Shown here piece by piece: positions 1-8,474 of a stretch of 64,000 nt of DNA. The stretch's first letter is position 1. Every line of letters starts with the position of its first letter. Location: positions 1,326,888 through 1,390,887 of the forward strand of contig NZ_SNUF01000001.1 in assembly GCF_012027305.1 (NCBI RefSeq). The letters are read 5' to 3'. A program made the translations under genes and the position numbers. The notes below the pieces were generated by a model. That model had not been told where the DNA came from and made no database searches. It saw only the letters and a program-made list of their open reading frames with translations. Source of the DNA: Thermococcus sp. MAR1 (GTDB lineage: Archaea; Methanobacteriota_B; Thermococci; Thermococcales; Thermococcaceae).

Positions 1-63
1 CGGAAGGAACCACGGAAGACCATAAGCCTTTTTAACGTCTCTTCTCCATTTTCTCCGGTCAAA

Positions 64-1092
64 ATGCGGATTCTGATGGTAGGACACTACCCACCCCACG
101 GCGGAGGCGTTGCGAACCACCTGGACAACCTCGTGAGGGAGCTGAGAAGAAGGCACGAGGTTCACGTTCTCACCTACGGGCCGGTTAAGCCGAGATCATT
201 TGAGGCTGAGTTTGTGCATCAAGTCAGCGTCCCACCGGTGTACGGGATCAGGGGGACGACCTTTGCCCTGCTGGGGGCAAAGAAAATATGCAGGCTCCAC
301 CGGGAATTTGACTTCGATTTGATTCACGCCCACTTCGTGGGGACGACCAGCTACGCCGCCGTCCTCGCGAAAGAGAGAACCGAACTGCCCCTGGTAGTCA
401 CTGCCCACGGCAGCGATCTGGAGCACACGGCAAGGCTAACCCTGGGACGGTTCTACGTCAAGAGAACACTAACCAGTGCCGATGCAATCATAGCCGTTAG
501 CCACTGGCTCGCGGGAAAAGCCGCATCCCTTGGTGCGGGAAGGGTCAGAGTCGTGCCCAACGGAGTGAAACCTCTCCAACCGGCGGAGGGAAGGAGAGAG
601 TACATCACGTTCATCGGTGCGCTCAGAGACTACAAGAGCCCGGAGACGTTCATAGAGCTGGCACGCGCCCTTCCGAACGAAAAGTTTCTGGTCGTCGGCG
701 ACGGTCCCCTCAGGAGAAGGCTCCAGGCGACTGCACCTCCGAACGTCGAGTTTGCCGGCTATCGCCGCGACGTTGGCGCGGTACTGTCAAGGAGCAGGCT
801 TCTGGTTCTGCCGTCCAAGAGAGAGGGCTTTGGGCTGGTCATACTGGAGGCCAACGCTCTCGGAGTCCCTGCCGTCGGGAGGCGTGTTAGTGCAATACCC
901 GAGCTGATCCGGGAGGGCAAAAACGGCCTAACGTTTCGAAGCTTCGATGAGCTGGTTAATGCGGTGAAATTGTTCCTCGAACCGAAGTCTAATGCTAAAG
1001 CTGGCCACATCGGGAGGAGGATCGCAGGGTTGTACTCCTGGAGCAGAACAGCTCTGGAAGTCGAGAGGGTCTACGAGGAAGTCGCTGGGTAA
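64..1092 (+). CDS. GT4-family glycosyltransferase
   Basis: A 342-residue GT-B fold glycosyltransferase of family 4, which transfers a sugar from a nucleotide-sugar donor to a glycan or lipid acceptor at the cytoplasmic face of the membrane. The N-terminal half begins with MRILMVGHYPPHGGGVANHL, the glycine-rich acceptor-side loop typical of GT4, and has HAHF and VTAHGSD strands. The C-terminal half has VVPNGVKP, VVGDGPLRRRL and the EGFGLVILEANALG donor-binding segment with the E-x7-E pattern. The length is usual for the family. A T/A-rich box (TTTTTAAC, about 29-36) sits at a distance that would give a very short or absent leader before ATG 64. The acceptor sugar and the product cannot be told from the sequence. 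The gene upstream lies outside the window, so its cluster is unknown. Confidence 0.9.
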   Translation: MRILMVGHYPPHGGGVANHLDNLVRELRRRHEVHVLTYGPVKPRSFEAEFVHQVSVPPVYGIRGTTFALLGAKKICRLHREFDFDLIHAHFVGTTSYAAVLAKERTELPLVVTAHGSDLEHTARLTLGRFYVKRTLTSADAIIAVSHWLAGKAASLGAGRVRVVPNGVKPLQPAEGRREYITFIGALRDYKSPETFIELARALPNEKFLVVGDGPLRRRLQATAPPNVEFAGYRRDVGAVLSRSRLLVLPSKREGFGLVILEANALGVPAVGRRVSAIPELIREGKNGLTFRSFDELVNAVKLFLEPKSNAKAGHIGRRIAGLYSWSRTALEVERVYEEVAG

Positions 1093-1133
1093 CGTTTTTA
1101 ACTGCCTTATCCCGCTGAATCCTTGGTGAGAGA

Positions 1134-2153
1134 ATGACGGTAGTAATTAACATGCGAGATGGACTTGACGAGAGGGGGATAAGAATAGCCGCGAGGTTCA
1201 TACTGGGAGGAAGGCTCGTCGCGTTTCCTACAGAGACCGTTTACGGTCTTGGCGCAGATGCACTCAACGAGAACGCTGTGAGGAGAATCTTCGAGGCCAA
1301 GGGAAGACCAGCCGACAATCCGCTCATAGTTCACATCGCAGAATTTGACGACCTGAAAAAGCTCGCTGAAGAAGTTCCCAGGGAGGCAAAGCTTTTGGCT
1401 GAAAGATTCTGGCCGGGCCCCCTGACGATGGTCCTGCCCAAGAGGGGAGAGGTTCCGTACGTTACCACCGGCGGCCTCGACACAGTCGCGGTAAGGATGC
1501 CAGCGCATCCAATAGCACTCGCCCTCATAAAGGCCAGCACTCCGATTGCGGCGCCTTCAGCAAACATAAGTGGAAAGCCGAGCCCAACGCTGGCGGAGCA
1601 CGTGATAGACGACTTCTACGGGAGAATCGAGTGCATAATCGATGGCGGCGAAACGAAGATCGGTGTCGAGTCAACGGTTATAGACCTGAGCTCAGAGAGG
1701 CCGACCCTGCTGAGGCCCGGTGGCCTGCCACTCGAGGAGATAGAGAAGGTAATAGGGGAAGTCGAGATACACCCCGCTGTTAGGGGTAAACTCGTCGATG
1801 TGGCCCGTTCCCCGGGCATGAAGTACAGGCACTACTCGCCCAGTGCTCAGGTGATAGTTGTCGAGGGGAAGAGGGAAAACGTGAAGGGAAAGATAGCCGA
1901 GCTGGTGGAGGTGTACCGTTCCAAGGGCCTGCGAGTTGGAGTCATGGCAACGGAGGAGTACGAGGCGGACGAGTTCTTCCACCTGGGGAAAACGGAGGAA
2001 GAGGTGGCGAGAAACCTCTTCAGGGCACTCAGAGAGCTCGATAAGAGAGGCGTTGACGTGATAATCGCCGAGGGCATCGAGGAGAGGGGCCTTGGATTCG
2101 CGGTTATGAACCGCCTGAGAAAGGCAGCAGGGTACAGAATAGTATGGGCATAG
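1134..2153 (+). CDS. sua5: Threonylcarbamoyl-AMP synthase, Sua5 type
   Basis: Makes threonylcarbamoyl-AMP from threonine, bicarbonate and ATP, the first step of the t6A37 modification of ANN-decoding tRNAs. Residues about 15-205 are the YrdC domain: GGRLVAFPTETVYGLGADA near the start, KGRPADNPLIVH, AVRMPAHP and the SANISGKPSPT loop. A linker with SPGMKYRHYSP leads to a C-terminal Sua5 domain (about 235-339) that closes over the active site. The 339-residue two-domain form is the Sua5 type rather than the short bacterial TsaC. ATG 1134 follows GGTGAGAGA; an in-frame ATG at 1152 is a less likely start. It stands alone between unrelated genes. Confidence 0.95.
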   Translation: MTVVINMRDGLDERGIRIAARFILGGRLVAFPTETVYGLGADALNENAVRRIFEAKGRPADNPLIVHIAEFDDLKKLAEEVPREAKLLAERFWPGPLTMVLPKRGEVPYVTTGGLDTVAVRMPAHPIALALIKASTPIAAPSANISGKPSPTLAEHVIDDFYGRIECIIDGGETKIGVESTVIDLSSERPTLLRPGGLPLEEIEKVIGEVEIHPAVRGKLVDVARSPGMKYRHYSPSAQVIVVEGKRENVKGKIAELVEVYRSKGLRVGVMATEEYEADEFFHLGKTEEEVARNLFRALRELDKRGVDVIIAEGIEERGLGFAVMNRLRKAAGYRIVWA

Positions 2154-2217
2154 ACAACGCTTAAATATCCCGAGCCCTTAAATTTAGCCAGCAAGCCCTG
2201 GACTTGAATCATGTGGG

Positions 2218-3405
2218 GTGAGAAATTTGCCAGCGAACGTTGGGCTAGAGGGGCCAGAAGAGCTAGAACAGCTCGCTTTCAAGAGGCTCAATGAGGGAAG
2301 AATCAAGGATGGACTCAAATTGGTCCTTCGCGCCGCCAAAGGTTATGAGGAAGAAGGTAAAACCGAAGATGCCGCAAGGCTTTACAAGTACCTAGGATAC
2401 GTTCTTCTCAAAAAGACGAAGGCCATTGAGAAGGCCCGCCCCTCCCTCCTGAAGAGCGCTTACCTGTATATCGACCTCATAGAGGAGGAAATCTCCCGGG
2501 CCGAGGTTAATCTCGATATTCTCGATGAGTACTGCTCAAACGTCCTTGAGATTTTCATGACGCTTAACGATGAGAGGAACCTTATGAAGTACGCAGAGGA
2601 GTTTGCGGCCATCTACGAGGACCTGGGCAACTCCTACCAGGACAACGATGACATACCCATGGCCATAAGGGCGTACGAGGCGGCTTACCGTTACTACAGG
2701 ACCATAAACGACGTTGAGTCTTACAAGAGGCTCGCCGAGACCCTGATAACCCTCTATGGTCAGATTGCCGAGGGTAGGCTGGAGAAAGGCGATGCCAAGG
2801 GTGCGGCGGAGGCGTTCTACCGGCTTGCGGGATTCATTCGTGCCATATTCGGCTACGACATACATTTCATTGAGATGATGGACACCGCAGCCAAGAACTT
2901 CGAGAAGGCAAGCAAGGTAGCTTACTCCCAGGGTGACCTCGACGGGACGACAAGCTGCCTCGTGAAGGCTCAGTACGCGTATCTGCTTGCGAAGAACTTC
3001 AGCCGGGCCAAACTCATCGGACTCAACACCGCGAGGATGCTCTACCAGATAGTGAGCTCCTACAGAGCCAAGGGGAACGATGAGATGGCCGCTGAGAAGC
3101 TCACCGAGCTAACTGAAGCCCTCATTGGAATGGGCAAGCTCAACGAGGCTATGGGGACGTACAAGAGCGTTCTGGAGACCAAGAGCGACCTTAGGTTCCG
3201 GGTCAGGGTCCGCATAGCTGCGCTCAAGCAGTTCGCGGCATCCACTGGATCGGAGGAAGTTCTGGCGGATATAGAGACCGTTGAGTACTACTTCAACAAG
3301 AAGGCCTACCTTCGGGCGCTGGAGCTGGCAGAGAACGCCATGATGAGGGAGGGTCTCAAGGAAGCCGCGAACAAAATCCACGAGGCCGAGGGAATATATC
3401 ATTAG
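2218..3405 (+). CDS. Helical-repeat (TPR-like) protein
   Basis: A 395-residue, almost entirely alpha-helical soluble protein built of repeated helix pairs rich in A, L, Y, E and K (for example AARLYKYLGYVLLKK, AIRAYEAAYRYYRT, AAEAFYRLAGFI, NEAMGTYKSVLE). This looks like a TPR or SNAP-like solenoid used for protein binding. No enzyme motif, signal peptide or membrane segment is seen. The GTG start at 2218 lies inside the sequence GGGGTGAG; TTG 2227, which has that GGGGTG as a better placed Shine-Dalgarno site, is an alternative. Two T/A boxes (about 2159-2168 and 2178-2187) precede it. Probably a Thermococcales family of unknown function. Confidence 0.8.
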   Translation: MRNLPANVGLEGPEELEQLAFKRLNEGRIKDGLKLVLRAAKGYEEEGKTEDAARLYKYLGYVLLKKTKAIEKARPSLLKSAYLYIDLIEEEISRAEVNLDILDEYCSNVLEIFMTLNDERNLMKYAEEFAAIYEDLGNSYQDNDDIPMAIRAYEAAYRYYRTINDVESYKRLAETLITLYGQIAEGRLEKGDAKGAAEAFYRLAGFIRAIFGYDIHFIEMMDTAAKNFEKASKVAYSQGDLDGTTSCLVKAQYAYLLAKNFSRAKLIGLNTARMLYQIVSSYRAKGNDEMAAEKLTELTEALIGMGKLNEAMGTYKSVLETKSDLRFRVRVRIAALKQFAASTGSEEVLADIETVEYYFNKKAYLRALELAENAMMREGLKEAANKIHEAEGIYH

Positions 3406-3421
3406 AAAGAAGGGAAAGGTG

Positions 3422-3850
3422 TCACTGGGGCTGAGGCTTGACCTCAACCCTCGGAAGGGGTATATGGTAGGGCAGACGCATCTCCTTGGCCATCAGCATG
3501 AGGATCGGGGAAATCTCCTTGGTTATGAAGTTGACGACCTCCGCGAAGGTCAGGGAGTCTATCTTTTTCTCATCTTCCCAGAGGTTAAGTATATCATCCA
3601 TTCTATCCTTCTGGGGCGGAACGTAGAGTATCACGCCCTCGATCGCACCCTGGGCGATTTTGGGGTTGTAATCGATCTCGTATCTGAAGAGTACTTCTAT
3701 CCCGTTCAGCTTCCCCGTGGGAGTGCGTATCTCTCCGAGGCGCATCTCTTTAACCTTGGGGGAGAGCCTGACCTCTATTTGGCCCTGAGGCACCGCGAGG
3801 GTAATCCTCTCGAGCTCTATTTTGGTTACGTTGAATCCCAGCACTGGCAT
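3422..3850 (-). CDS. Conserved hypothetical protein, beta-rich
   Basis: A 142-residue protein that I do not recognise. The N-terminal two thirds alternate hydrophobic and charged residues as in a beta-sheet domain (KIELERITLAVPQGQIEVRL, LNGIEVLFRYEIDYNP, GAIEGVILYVPPQ). The last third is helical (LTFAEVVNFITKEISPILMLMAKEM) and ends in a proline-rich tail. There are no cysteines and no membrane segment. ATG 3850 follows GGTGGTGAAAGAG; GTG codons just upstream are in frame but belong to the ribosome site. A minus-strand TATA box (TTTTATATAG, about 3878-3887) fits. It diverges from the nucleotidyltransferase gene at 3932. Confidence 0.75.
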   Translation of the reverse strand: MPVLGFNVTKIELERITLAVPQGQIEVRLSPKVKEMRLGEIRTPTGKLNGIEVLFRYEIDYNPKIAQGAIEGVILYVPPQKDRMDDILNLWEDEKKIDSLTFAEVVNFITKEISPILMLMAKEMRLPYHIPLPRVEVKPQPQ

Positions 3851-3917
3851 CTCTTTCACCACCCAAAACTGGTTCCAGCTATATAAAACGCTATCGGTAG
3901 GGCTTTAAACGTTCCGG

Positions 3918-3932
3918 TCGAGCTTAGCTCGA
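3918..3932. promoter_or_regulatory. Perfect palindrome at the start of the nucleotidyltransferase gene
   Basis: TCGAGCT-T-AGCTCGA: two perfect 7-bp arms around one base, between the TATA-like GCTTTAAACG (about 3902-3911) and the ATG at 3932, whose A is the last base of the right arm. It would cover the expected transcription start, as a repressor site does. The binding protein is unknown. Confidence 0.45.
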
Positions 3933-4636
3933 TGCCGCGTGAAAAAGTTGTCCGTGTCTGGGACGAGAGGGAGGTCAGCTACTCCCCCAAGAGATGGCGC
4001 TACCTCCAGGAGAAGCGGGAGAAAGCACTTGAGATTATGGAACGCCTCAGTCAGTTTGACCCACAGCTCTACGGCAGCGTCGCCAGGGGAGATGTAAGAA
4101 GGGACAGCGACATAGATATCTTCATCCCCTACCGGGTGCCGAGCTACCTAATCGAGCTCGCTCTTGAGGGGCTTGTGAGCAGGAGAAAAATAGTCATGGC
4201 AACCCCCTGGCACCTCATCAAGGGCGTCATCGAGATAGATGGGGAAACGACGGTCACCTTTCCATTGATCGACCCCACCGACAGGGAGCTTGAGTTCTAC
4301 AGGTGGGGCGGGATGATAGACATGTGGGGAGTGAAGACCAGGCAACGCGTCCCTGGCGTTAATAAGAAGCTAATCCTGATAATCCCCACCGAGAGGGGGC
4401 ACATCGAGAGGGAAGTCATGGGAAGGGAGAGCGAGGTGGCGAGAGTTTTAGGAGTGAGCATAGACATCGTCACCGAGCGCGTTCACGTTCTGACGAGAAG
4501 GGACAGCATCGGGAGAACAGGAATCTACATCAACGAGGAAGTTCCCGACTGGATGAGCTTCGAGGAGGCTCTGAAGCTCATAGCCGACCGCGACCCAAAC
4601 GTTAGGAGGAAGGTAAGGGAGCGGGGAGGGGTTTAA
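3932..4636 (+). CDS. Nucleotidyltransferase-domain protein
   Basis: A 234-residue protein with the Pol-beta type nucleotidyltransferase core at about residues 44-66: LYGSVARGDVRRDSDIDIF, that is GS-x10-DxD, the metal-binding pair. A conserved C-terminal region (about 110-215, TVTFPLIDPTDRELEFYRWGG and RVPGVNKKLILIIPTERGH) sets it apart from the minimal MNT antitoxin, which is half this size; no HEPN partner is adjacent. It therefore resembles the larger archaeal group of predicted nucleotidyltransferases whose substrate is unknown. ATG 3932 seems to be at or next to the transcript 5' end. It converges on serS. Confidence 0.8.
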   Translation: MPREKVVRVWDEREVSYSPKRWRYLQEKREKALEIMERLSQFDPQLYGSVARGDVRRDSDIDIFIPYRVPSYLIELALEGLVSRRKIVMATPWHLIKGVIEIDGETTVTFPLIDPTDRELEFYRWGGMIDMWGVKTRQRVPGVNKKLILIIPTERGHIEREVMGRESEVARVLGVSIDIVTERVHVLTRRDSIGRTGIYINEEVPDWMSFEEALKLIADRDPNVRRKVRERGGV

Positions 4637-4660
4637 GGTTGTACCATGCACAGTACAACC
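4637..4660. promoter_or_regulatory. Inverted repeat 1, operator-like
   Basis: GGTTGTAC-N8-GTACAACC, perfect 8-bp arms. It lies directly after the nucleotidyltransferase stop, in the convergent gap before serS. A second copy of its TGTAC-N8-GTACA core is 34 bp downstream, centre to centre, with a TATA-like box between them. Confidence 0.5.
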
Positions 4661-4670
4661 CTTTATAAAC
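4661..4670. promoter_or_regulatory. TATA-like box between the two palindromes
   Basis: CTTTATAAAC is a near-consensus thermococcal TATA box, readable on either strand. No gene start lies a suitable distance away on either side, so it is an orphan element. Confidence 0.35.
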
Positions 4671-4673
4671 TCC

Positions 4674-4691
4674 TGTACTGCACATAGTACA
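4674..4691. promoter_or_regulatory. Inverted repeat 2, operator-like
   Basis: TGTAC-N8-GTACA, the same half-sites and spacing as the palindrome at 4637-4660; both spacers contain TGCACA. Confidence 0.5.
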
Positions 4692-4717
4692 AGAGTGCAG
4701 AAAAGGAAATAAGAAGC

Positions 4718-6085
4718 TCAGCCCTGACAGCACTTCTCCTTCATGTGGGCCGGCAGAATCTCCTTGAAGCCCGTGTACTTCCAGATGGCTCTTGGGAGCT
4801 TTACGACCCCCTCCTCGGTCTGGAAGTTCTCAAGTATCGCCACTATCGCCCTTGAGGTTGCTATGGCCGTCGAGTTAAGGGTGTGGAGGAACCTGGGCTT
4901 CTCGTGGGTCTTGTCGCGGTAGCGGATGTTTAACCTTCTCGCCTGCCACTCGGTGCAGTTGCTCGCGCTTACAACCTCCCTGAACTTGCCCTGGCCGGCC
5001 ATCCAGGCCTCGATGTCGTACTTCTTTGCCGCAACGTATCCCAGATCGCCGGTGCAGATGTTCACAACGCGGTAGGGAATCTCAAGCTCCTGGAATATCT
5101 CCTCGGCGTTGGCTATGAGCTTCTCGTGCCACTCCCAGCTCTCCTCGGGCTTCGCATAGACGAACTGTTCAACTTTATGGAACTGGTGGACGCGAAAGAT
5201 TCCCTTTGTGTCCTTTCCTGCCGTCCCTGCCTCCTTCCTGAAGCACGGGCTTATTCCAACGTAGAGCAGCGGTAAGTCCTTCCCTTCGATTATCTCGTTG
5301 GCGTGCATTCCAGCGAGCGGGTGCTCGGCGGTTGGGATCAGGTAGAGGTCCTCGCCCTCGACCTTGTATATGACATCCTCGAAGTCACCGAAGCTCGTGA
5401 CGCCCTCCTCCACAAAGCGCCTGACCATGTACGGCGGTATGACTGGAGTAAACCCTTTCTCGATGAGCTTGTCGAGAGCAAAGCGGAGGAGAGCAAGATC
5501 GAGGATGACAAGCTCGTTCATGAGGTAGTAAAAGCGCGCACCGCTGACCTTCGCGGCCCTCTCAAGGTCGGCACCGCGGAGGAGTTCAAGCATGTCAACG
5601 TGGAGCCTCGGTCTCCAGTCGAGGATTTCGTACTCCATCTTTCCGAGGCTCTGCTCCTTAAAGCTCTCAAGGAAGCCCTCCCAGACTCTCGCCCTGCCCC
5701 AGAACCTTATGGGAACGTTCTCGCTGTCGTCCTTACCGATGGGAACGGTTTCATGGGTGATGTTCGGGAGACGCCAGAGGTAGTAGTCTATCTTTGCCCT
5801 CAGTTCCTCGACTTCCTTCTCAAGGGCCTCAATCTGCTTCACTATCTCATTGCTCCTCGCAAGGAGGTCGTCTATCGGCTCGCCGGCCTTCTTGCGCTTG
5901 CCTATCTGAACCGCCAGCTGGTTGCGCTCCTTTCTGAGGGCGTTTATTCTCCTCAGGTTCTCGCGCCACTTCCTGTCGAGCTCCAGAATCTCGTCTATCC
6001 ACTTGAGCTTCTCAAGCTCGCCGCGCTTTATGAGGTCACCCTTAACGAGGTCGGGATTTTCACGGATGAGCTTTATGTCCAGCAT
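4718..6085 (-). CDS. serS: Seryl-tRNA synthetase
   Basis: Charges tRNA-Ser with serine and also provides Ser-tRNA(Sec)-type precursors where they exist. The 455-residue protein is the ordinary (not methanogen-type) class II SerRS. The N-terminal 105 residues form the long antiparallel coiled coil that grips the tRNA variable arm (RINALRKERNQLAVQIGKRKK, IEALEKEVEELRAKIDYYL). The catalytic domain follows with class II motif 2 (ISPCFRKEAGTAGKDTKGIF, about 280-300) and motif 3 (TSRAIVAILENFQTEEGVV, about 410-430). Start ATG 6085 follows AGGTGAAGGACT. It ends 81 bp from the convergent nucleotidyltransferase gene. Confidence 0.97.
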   Translation of the reverse strand: MLDIKLIRENPDLVKGDLIKRGELEKLKWIDEILELDRKWRENLRRINALRKERNQLAVQIGKRKKAGEPIDDLLARSNEIVKQIEALEKEVEELRAKIDYYLWRLPNITHETVPIGKDDSENVPIRFWGRARVWEGFLESFKEQSLGKMEYEILDWRPRLHVDMLELLRGADLERAAKVSGARFYYLMNELVILDLALLRFALDKLIEKGFTPVIPPYMVRRFVEEGVTSFGDFEDVIYKVEGEDLYLIPTAEHPLAGMHANEIIEGKDLPLLYVGISPCFRKEAGTAGKDTKGIFRVHQFHKVEQFVYAKPEESWEWHEKLIANAEEIFQELEIPYRVVNICTGDLGYVAAKKYDIEAWMAGQGKFREVVSASNCTEWQARRLNIRYRDKTHEKPRFLHTLNSTAIATSRAIVAILENFQTEEGVVKLPRAIWKYTGFKEILPAHMKEKCCQG

Positions 6086-6159
6086 AGTCCTTCACCTGGG
6101 AGAAAAAGGTGAAGGAGTTTAAAAAAGGTTTTGATGGGGTATTTGGAGGGACGACAAAC

Positions 6160-7362
6160 TCAGCCGAAGAGAGTAACCTCGACCTCCTCTCCTGCCTCCA
6201 GTATCTCGACGTTCTCCGGTACCTCAATGAAGCCGTCGGCCTCTATGAAGCTCGTGACCGCGCCGCTTCCCTTGAGTATGGGTATCGCTTTTTCGCCCTC
6301 TACCCTGACAGGCAGGAACTGACGCCTGCCCTTGACGGAGAAGACCTTGTGGGCGAGTCTCTTCCTGACCTTTCTGACCTCGATCTCCCTTCCGAGAAGC
6401 TTTCTCAGGAGGGGTGCAACGAGCAGGGTGAAGTTGGTCAGGCAGCTGGTCGGATATCCAGGCAGGCCAAAGACGGGCTTTCCGTTGATCAGGCCGATTA
6501 TCGTCGGCTTACCCGGCTGAATCGCTATGCCGTGAATCTTCACTTCGCCGAGCTCTTCGACTATCGAACTGGTCAGGTCCCTTATTCCCCCGCTCGCGCC
6601 GCCGCTGAGGATTACCATGTCGCAGCACTCGATTCCCTTCTCTATGAGGGCCTTGAGGCTCTCGCGGTCGTCCCTGGCTATGCCTAGGAAGAGAGCCTCG
6701 CCACCGAGCTCCCTGACGGCATCTGCTATGGCGCGGCCGTTTATGTCGTATATCTGCCCGTACCTCAGCTCAGTCCCCGGGAAAACCACTTCGTTTCCTG
6801 TGCTTATCACGGCAACCCTGGGCTTCCCGAAGACTTTGACTTCCGAGAAGCCGACAGCAGAGAGAAGTGCGGTGTCCTTGAAGGTCAGCCTCCTTCCGCG
6901 TTTGAGAAGGACCTTCTCCTTCGGGATGTCGGCTCCGGCCTTCATGACGCCGAGGCCTGGATATGCCGGCTTGTAGATGATTACCTCGTCGCCTTCTCGG
7001 TCAACGTCCTCGAACTGTATCACAGCATCGGCATTCCTGGGCAGGGGTGCACCCGTGGAGATGTAAACGCTCACACCGGGTTTAAGTTCCACAGTAGGAG
7101 TGTCCCCAGCGTTTATCTCCCCCACGACCTTCAGCTTAACCGGTTCGCTCTCGCTCGCCATGAAGGTATCCTCTGCGCGAACTGCATAACCGTCAACGGT
7201 GGCGCGGTCGAAGGGCGGGACGTTTATCGGTGATGTCACATCCTCTGCTAAAACCCTGCCCAGGGCTTCGTTCAGGGGAACGGTTTCGATTTTTGGCTCT
7301 AGCGGGAATGAGTTTATGACCTCGAGAGCCTTTTCCAGGGAAACGACCTTCAGGAACGCCAT
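6160..7362 (-). CDS. moeA: Molybdopterin molybdenumtransferase MoeA
   Basis: Inserts molybdate, or in these organisms probably tungstate, into adenylylated molybdopterin to form the metal cofactor of enzymes such as aldehyde:ferredoxin oxidoreductases. The 400-residue protein has the MoeA order: an N-terminal region with PPFDRATVDGYAVRAEDT (about 48-65), domain II, the MPT-binding domain with VISTGNEVV and LSGGASGG (about 165-255), GLPGYPTSCL (about 300), and a C-terminal beta-barrel. Start ATG 7362 follows GGTGATGGA. MobB, another step of the same pathway, is encoded at 30.6-31.4 kb, far from here. Confidence 0.95.
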   Translation of the reverse strand: MAFLKVVSLEKALEVINSFPLEPKIETVPLNEALGRVLAEDVTSPINVPPFDRATVDGYAVRAEDTFMASESEPVKLKVVGEINAGDTPTVELKPGVSVYISTGAPLPRNADAVIQFEDVDREGDEVIIYKPAYPGLGVMKAGADIPKEKVLLKRGRRLTFKDTALLSAVGFSEVKVFGKPRVAVISTGNEVVFPGTELRYGQIYDINGRAIADAVRELGGEALFLGIARDDRESLKALIEKGIECCDMVILSGGASGGIRDLTSSIVEELGEVKIHGIAIQPGKPTIIGLINGKPVFGLPGYPTSCLTNFTLLVAPLLRKLLGREIEVRKVRKRLAHKVFSVKGRRQFLPVRVEGEKAIPILKGSGAVTSFIEADGFIEVPENVEILEAGEEVEVTLFG

Positions 7363-7426
7363 TCCATCACCGGGAGAAAAGAGAACTCCGTTCTATAAAT
7401 GGGTTGCGTAAAAGAAAACGTTTAAC

Positions 7427-7582
7427 TCACCACTCCTCCTCTTCCTCCCAGTCTTCATCCACCCATTCCTCTTCCCAATCCTCATCCTCCCAGTCCTCTT
7501 CGAGTTCCCATCCCTCCTCTTCCTCGAAGAGTTCTTCCTCCTCAAACTCCTCGACCTTCTTCTTTTTCTTAGGAGGCTGCAT
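7427..7582 (-). CDS. 51-residue Trp-rich acidic miniprotein
   Basis: A small gene of 51 codons. It begins MQPPKKKKKVEEF and then becomes almost purely E, D and W; about half of all residues are acidic and seven tryptophans recur every 3-8 residues (EEDWEDEDWEEEWVDEDW). The case for it being real is its ribosome site AAAGGGGGAT before ATG 7582 and a TATA box TTTATAAG (minus strand, 7613-7620) at the right distance. The opposite strand reads as a meaningless serine run. A basic head and acidic tail suggest a protein that binds basic partners such as ribosomal proteins or chromatin, but no function is known to me. Confidence 0.7.
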   Translation of the reverse strand: MQPPKKKKKVEEFEEEELFEEEEGWELEEDWEDEDWEEEWVDEDWEEEEEW

Positions 7583-7612
7583 ACGTATCCCCCTTTCTAC
7601 TTGCCAATAATG

Positions 7613-7620
7613 GCTTATAA
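7613..7620 (-). promoter_or_regulatory. TATA box of the acidic miniprotein gene
   Basis: TTTATAAG on the minus strand, followed 20-25 bp later by the expected transcript start and then AAAGGGGGAT and ATG. Confidence 0.5.
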
Positions 7621-7712
7621 ACTTTTTTCTAAAGAATCAAAGCCTTTCGTGGCCAAAATTTTTGATTAGAACGGTTAGAAAGGTTTTTAATTGTGGAGAC
7701 GTATCAGAGACC

Positions 7713-8474
7713 ATGAGAGTAGCGATCGTAACAAGCGACGCCAGGGTTTACTACCTGGCAACGAAGGTGCTGAAGGAGTACCGCATACCATTCCACAGCC
7801 TTAGGGTAGGGGATAAAATACCCTTCGACGTCGAGGTAGTCCTGACGGGTGAGGAGGACTACTCCAGGGTAGATTTCCCAGTCAAGGTGATCGTGAGGAA
7901 CGAGAACTTCATAGACGAACTCCTCGCCAAACTCGAAGGAAGGGAGAGGTTTAAAAAGATATACATAGCCATTGACCCCGGTGAGAGACCCGGCCTGAGC
8001 GTCGTCGCCGATAACCGCGTGCTCGAGGTTCACCACCTCAAGAGCCCACGCGACGTTGAAATAATCCTCGACCTGCTGGAGAAGTATCCAGGCGCTAAAA
8101 TCAAGATAGGACACGGGGCCAAGAGGCAGAGGGTTCTCATGCTGAAAGCCCTCGCCGACCTGCTAGGATACGATTATCCAATCACCATCGTCAACGAGTC
8201 GAGGACGACCCCCAAGGTTGGGGGGATAGACGTCTCCCAGGTTCAGGACATCGTGGCGGCCATAAACATAGGCCTGCGCGAGGGAAGAGAAACGTCCATT
8301 GGAGAGCTTATAGATGCTAAGGAGCCCACCAAGCGTGAGATTGATGACATAAAGAGACGAAGCAGGGAACTGAGCGGGAACATCACGATATCCTCAAAGC
8401 TCGCCCGTGAGGTGGCCCTGGGCAATCTGACGCTTGAGGAAGCTATAGAAAAGCAGAGGAGGCGGTCAAGATGA
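7713..8474 (+). CDS. RNase H-fold protein, predicted nuclease
   Basis: A 253-residue protein. Residues 1-75 form an alpha/beta head ([20 protein letters not shown]). From residue 82 a strand ends in an acidic residue, [16 protein letters not shown] (D88), followed by a second strand, a helix, [10 protein letters not shown] (E162) and [10 protein letters not shown] (D179). This D...E...D order is that of RuvC/YqgF-like RNase H-fold nucleases, so a Holliday junction or RNA/DNA nuclease role is a reasonable guess. ATG 7713 is chosen over the upstream in-frame GTG/ATG codons because it lies about 30 bp after the TATA-like GGTTTTTAATTG. Its stop overlaps the CDC48 start by ATGA, so the two are translationally coupled. 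Confidence 0.7.
   Translation: MRVAIVTSDARVYYLATKVLKEYRIPFHSLRVGDKIPFDVEVVLTGEEDYSRVDFPVKVIVRNENFIDELLAKLEGRERFKKIYIAIDPGERPGLSVVADNRVLEVHHLKSPRDVEIILDLLEKYPGAKIKIGHGAKRQRVLMLKALADLLGYDYPITIVNESRTTPKVGGIDVSQVQDIVAAINIGLREGRETSIGELIDAKEPTKREIDDIKRRSRELSGNITISSKLAREVALGNLTLEEAIEKQRRRSR

Noticed and set aside
4637..4660. Palindrome as a bacterial-type terminator
   Set aside because: No T-run follows the hairpin, archaeal termination does not need a hairpin, and a second copy with the same half-sites suggests protein binding.
5303..6112. 269-aa plus-strand ORF
   Set aside because: Antisense to serS, composition only.
7404..7610. Serine-rich ORF on the plus strand
   Set aside because: It is the complement of the acidic miniprotein gene, which has a TATA box and ribosome site; the serine run has neither.
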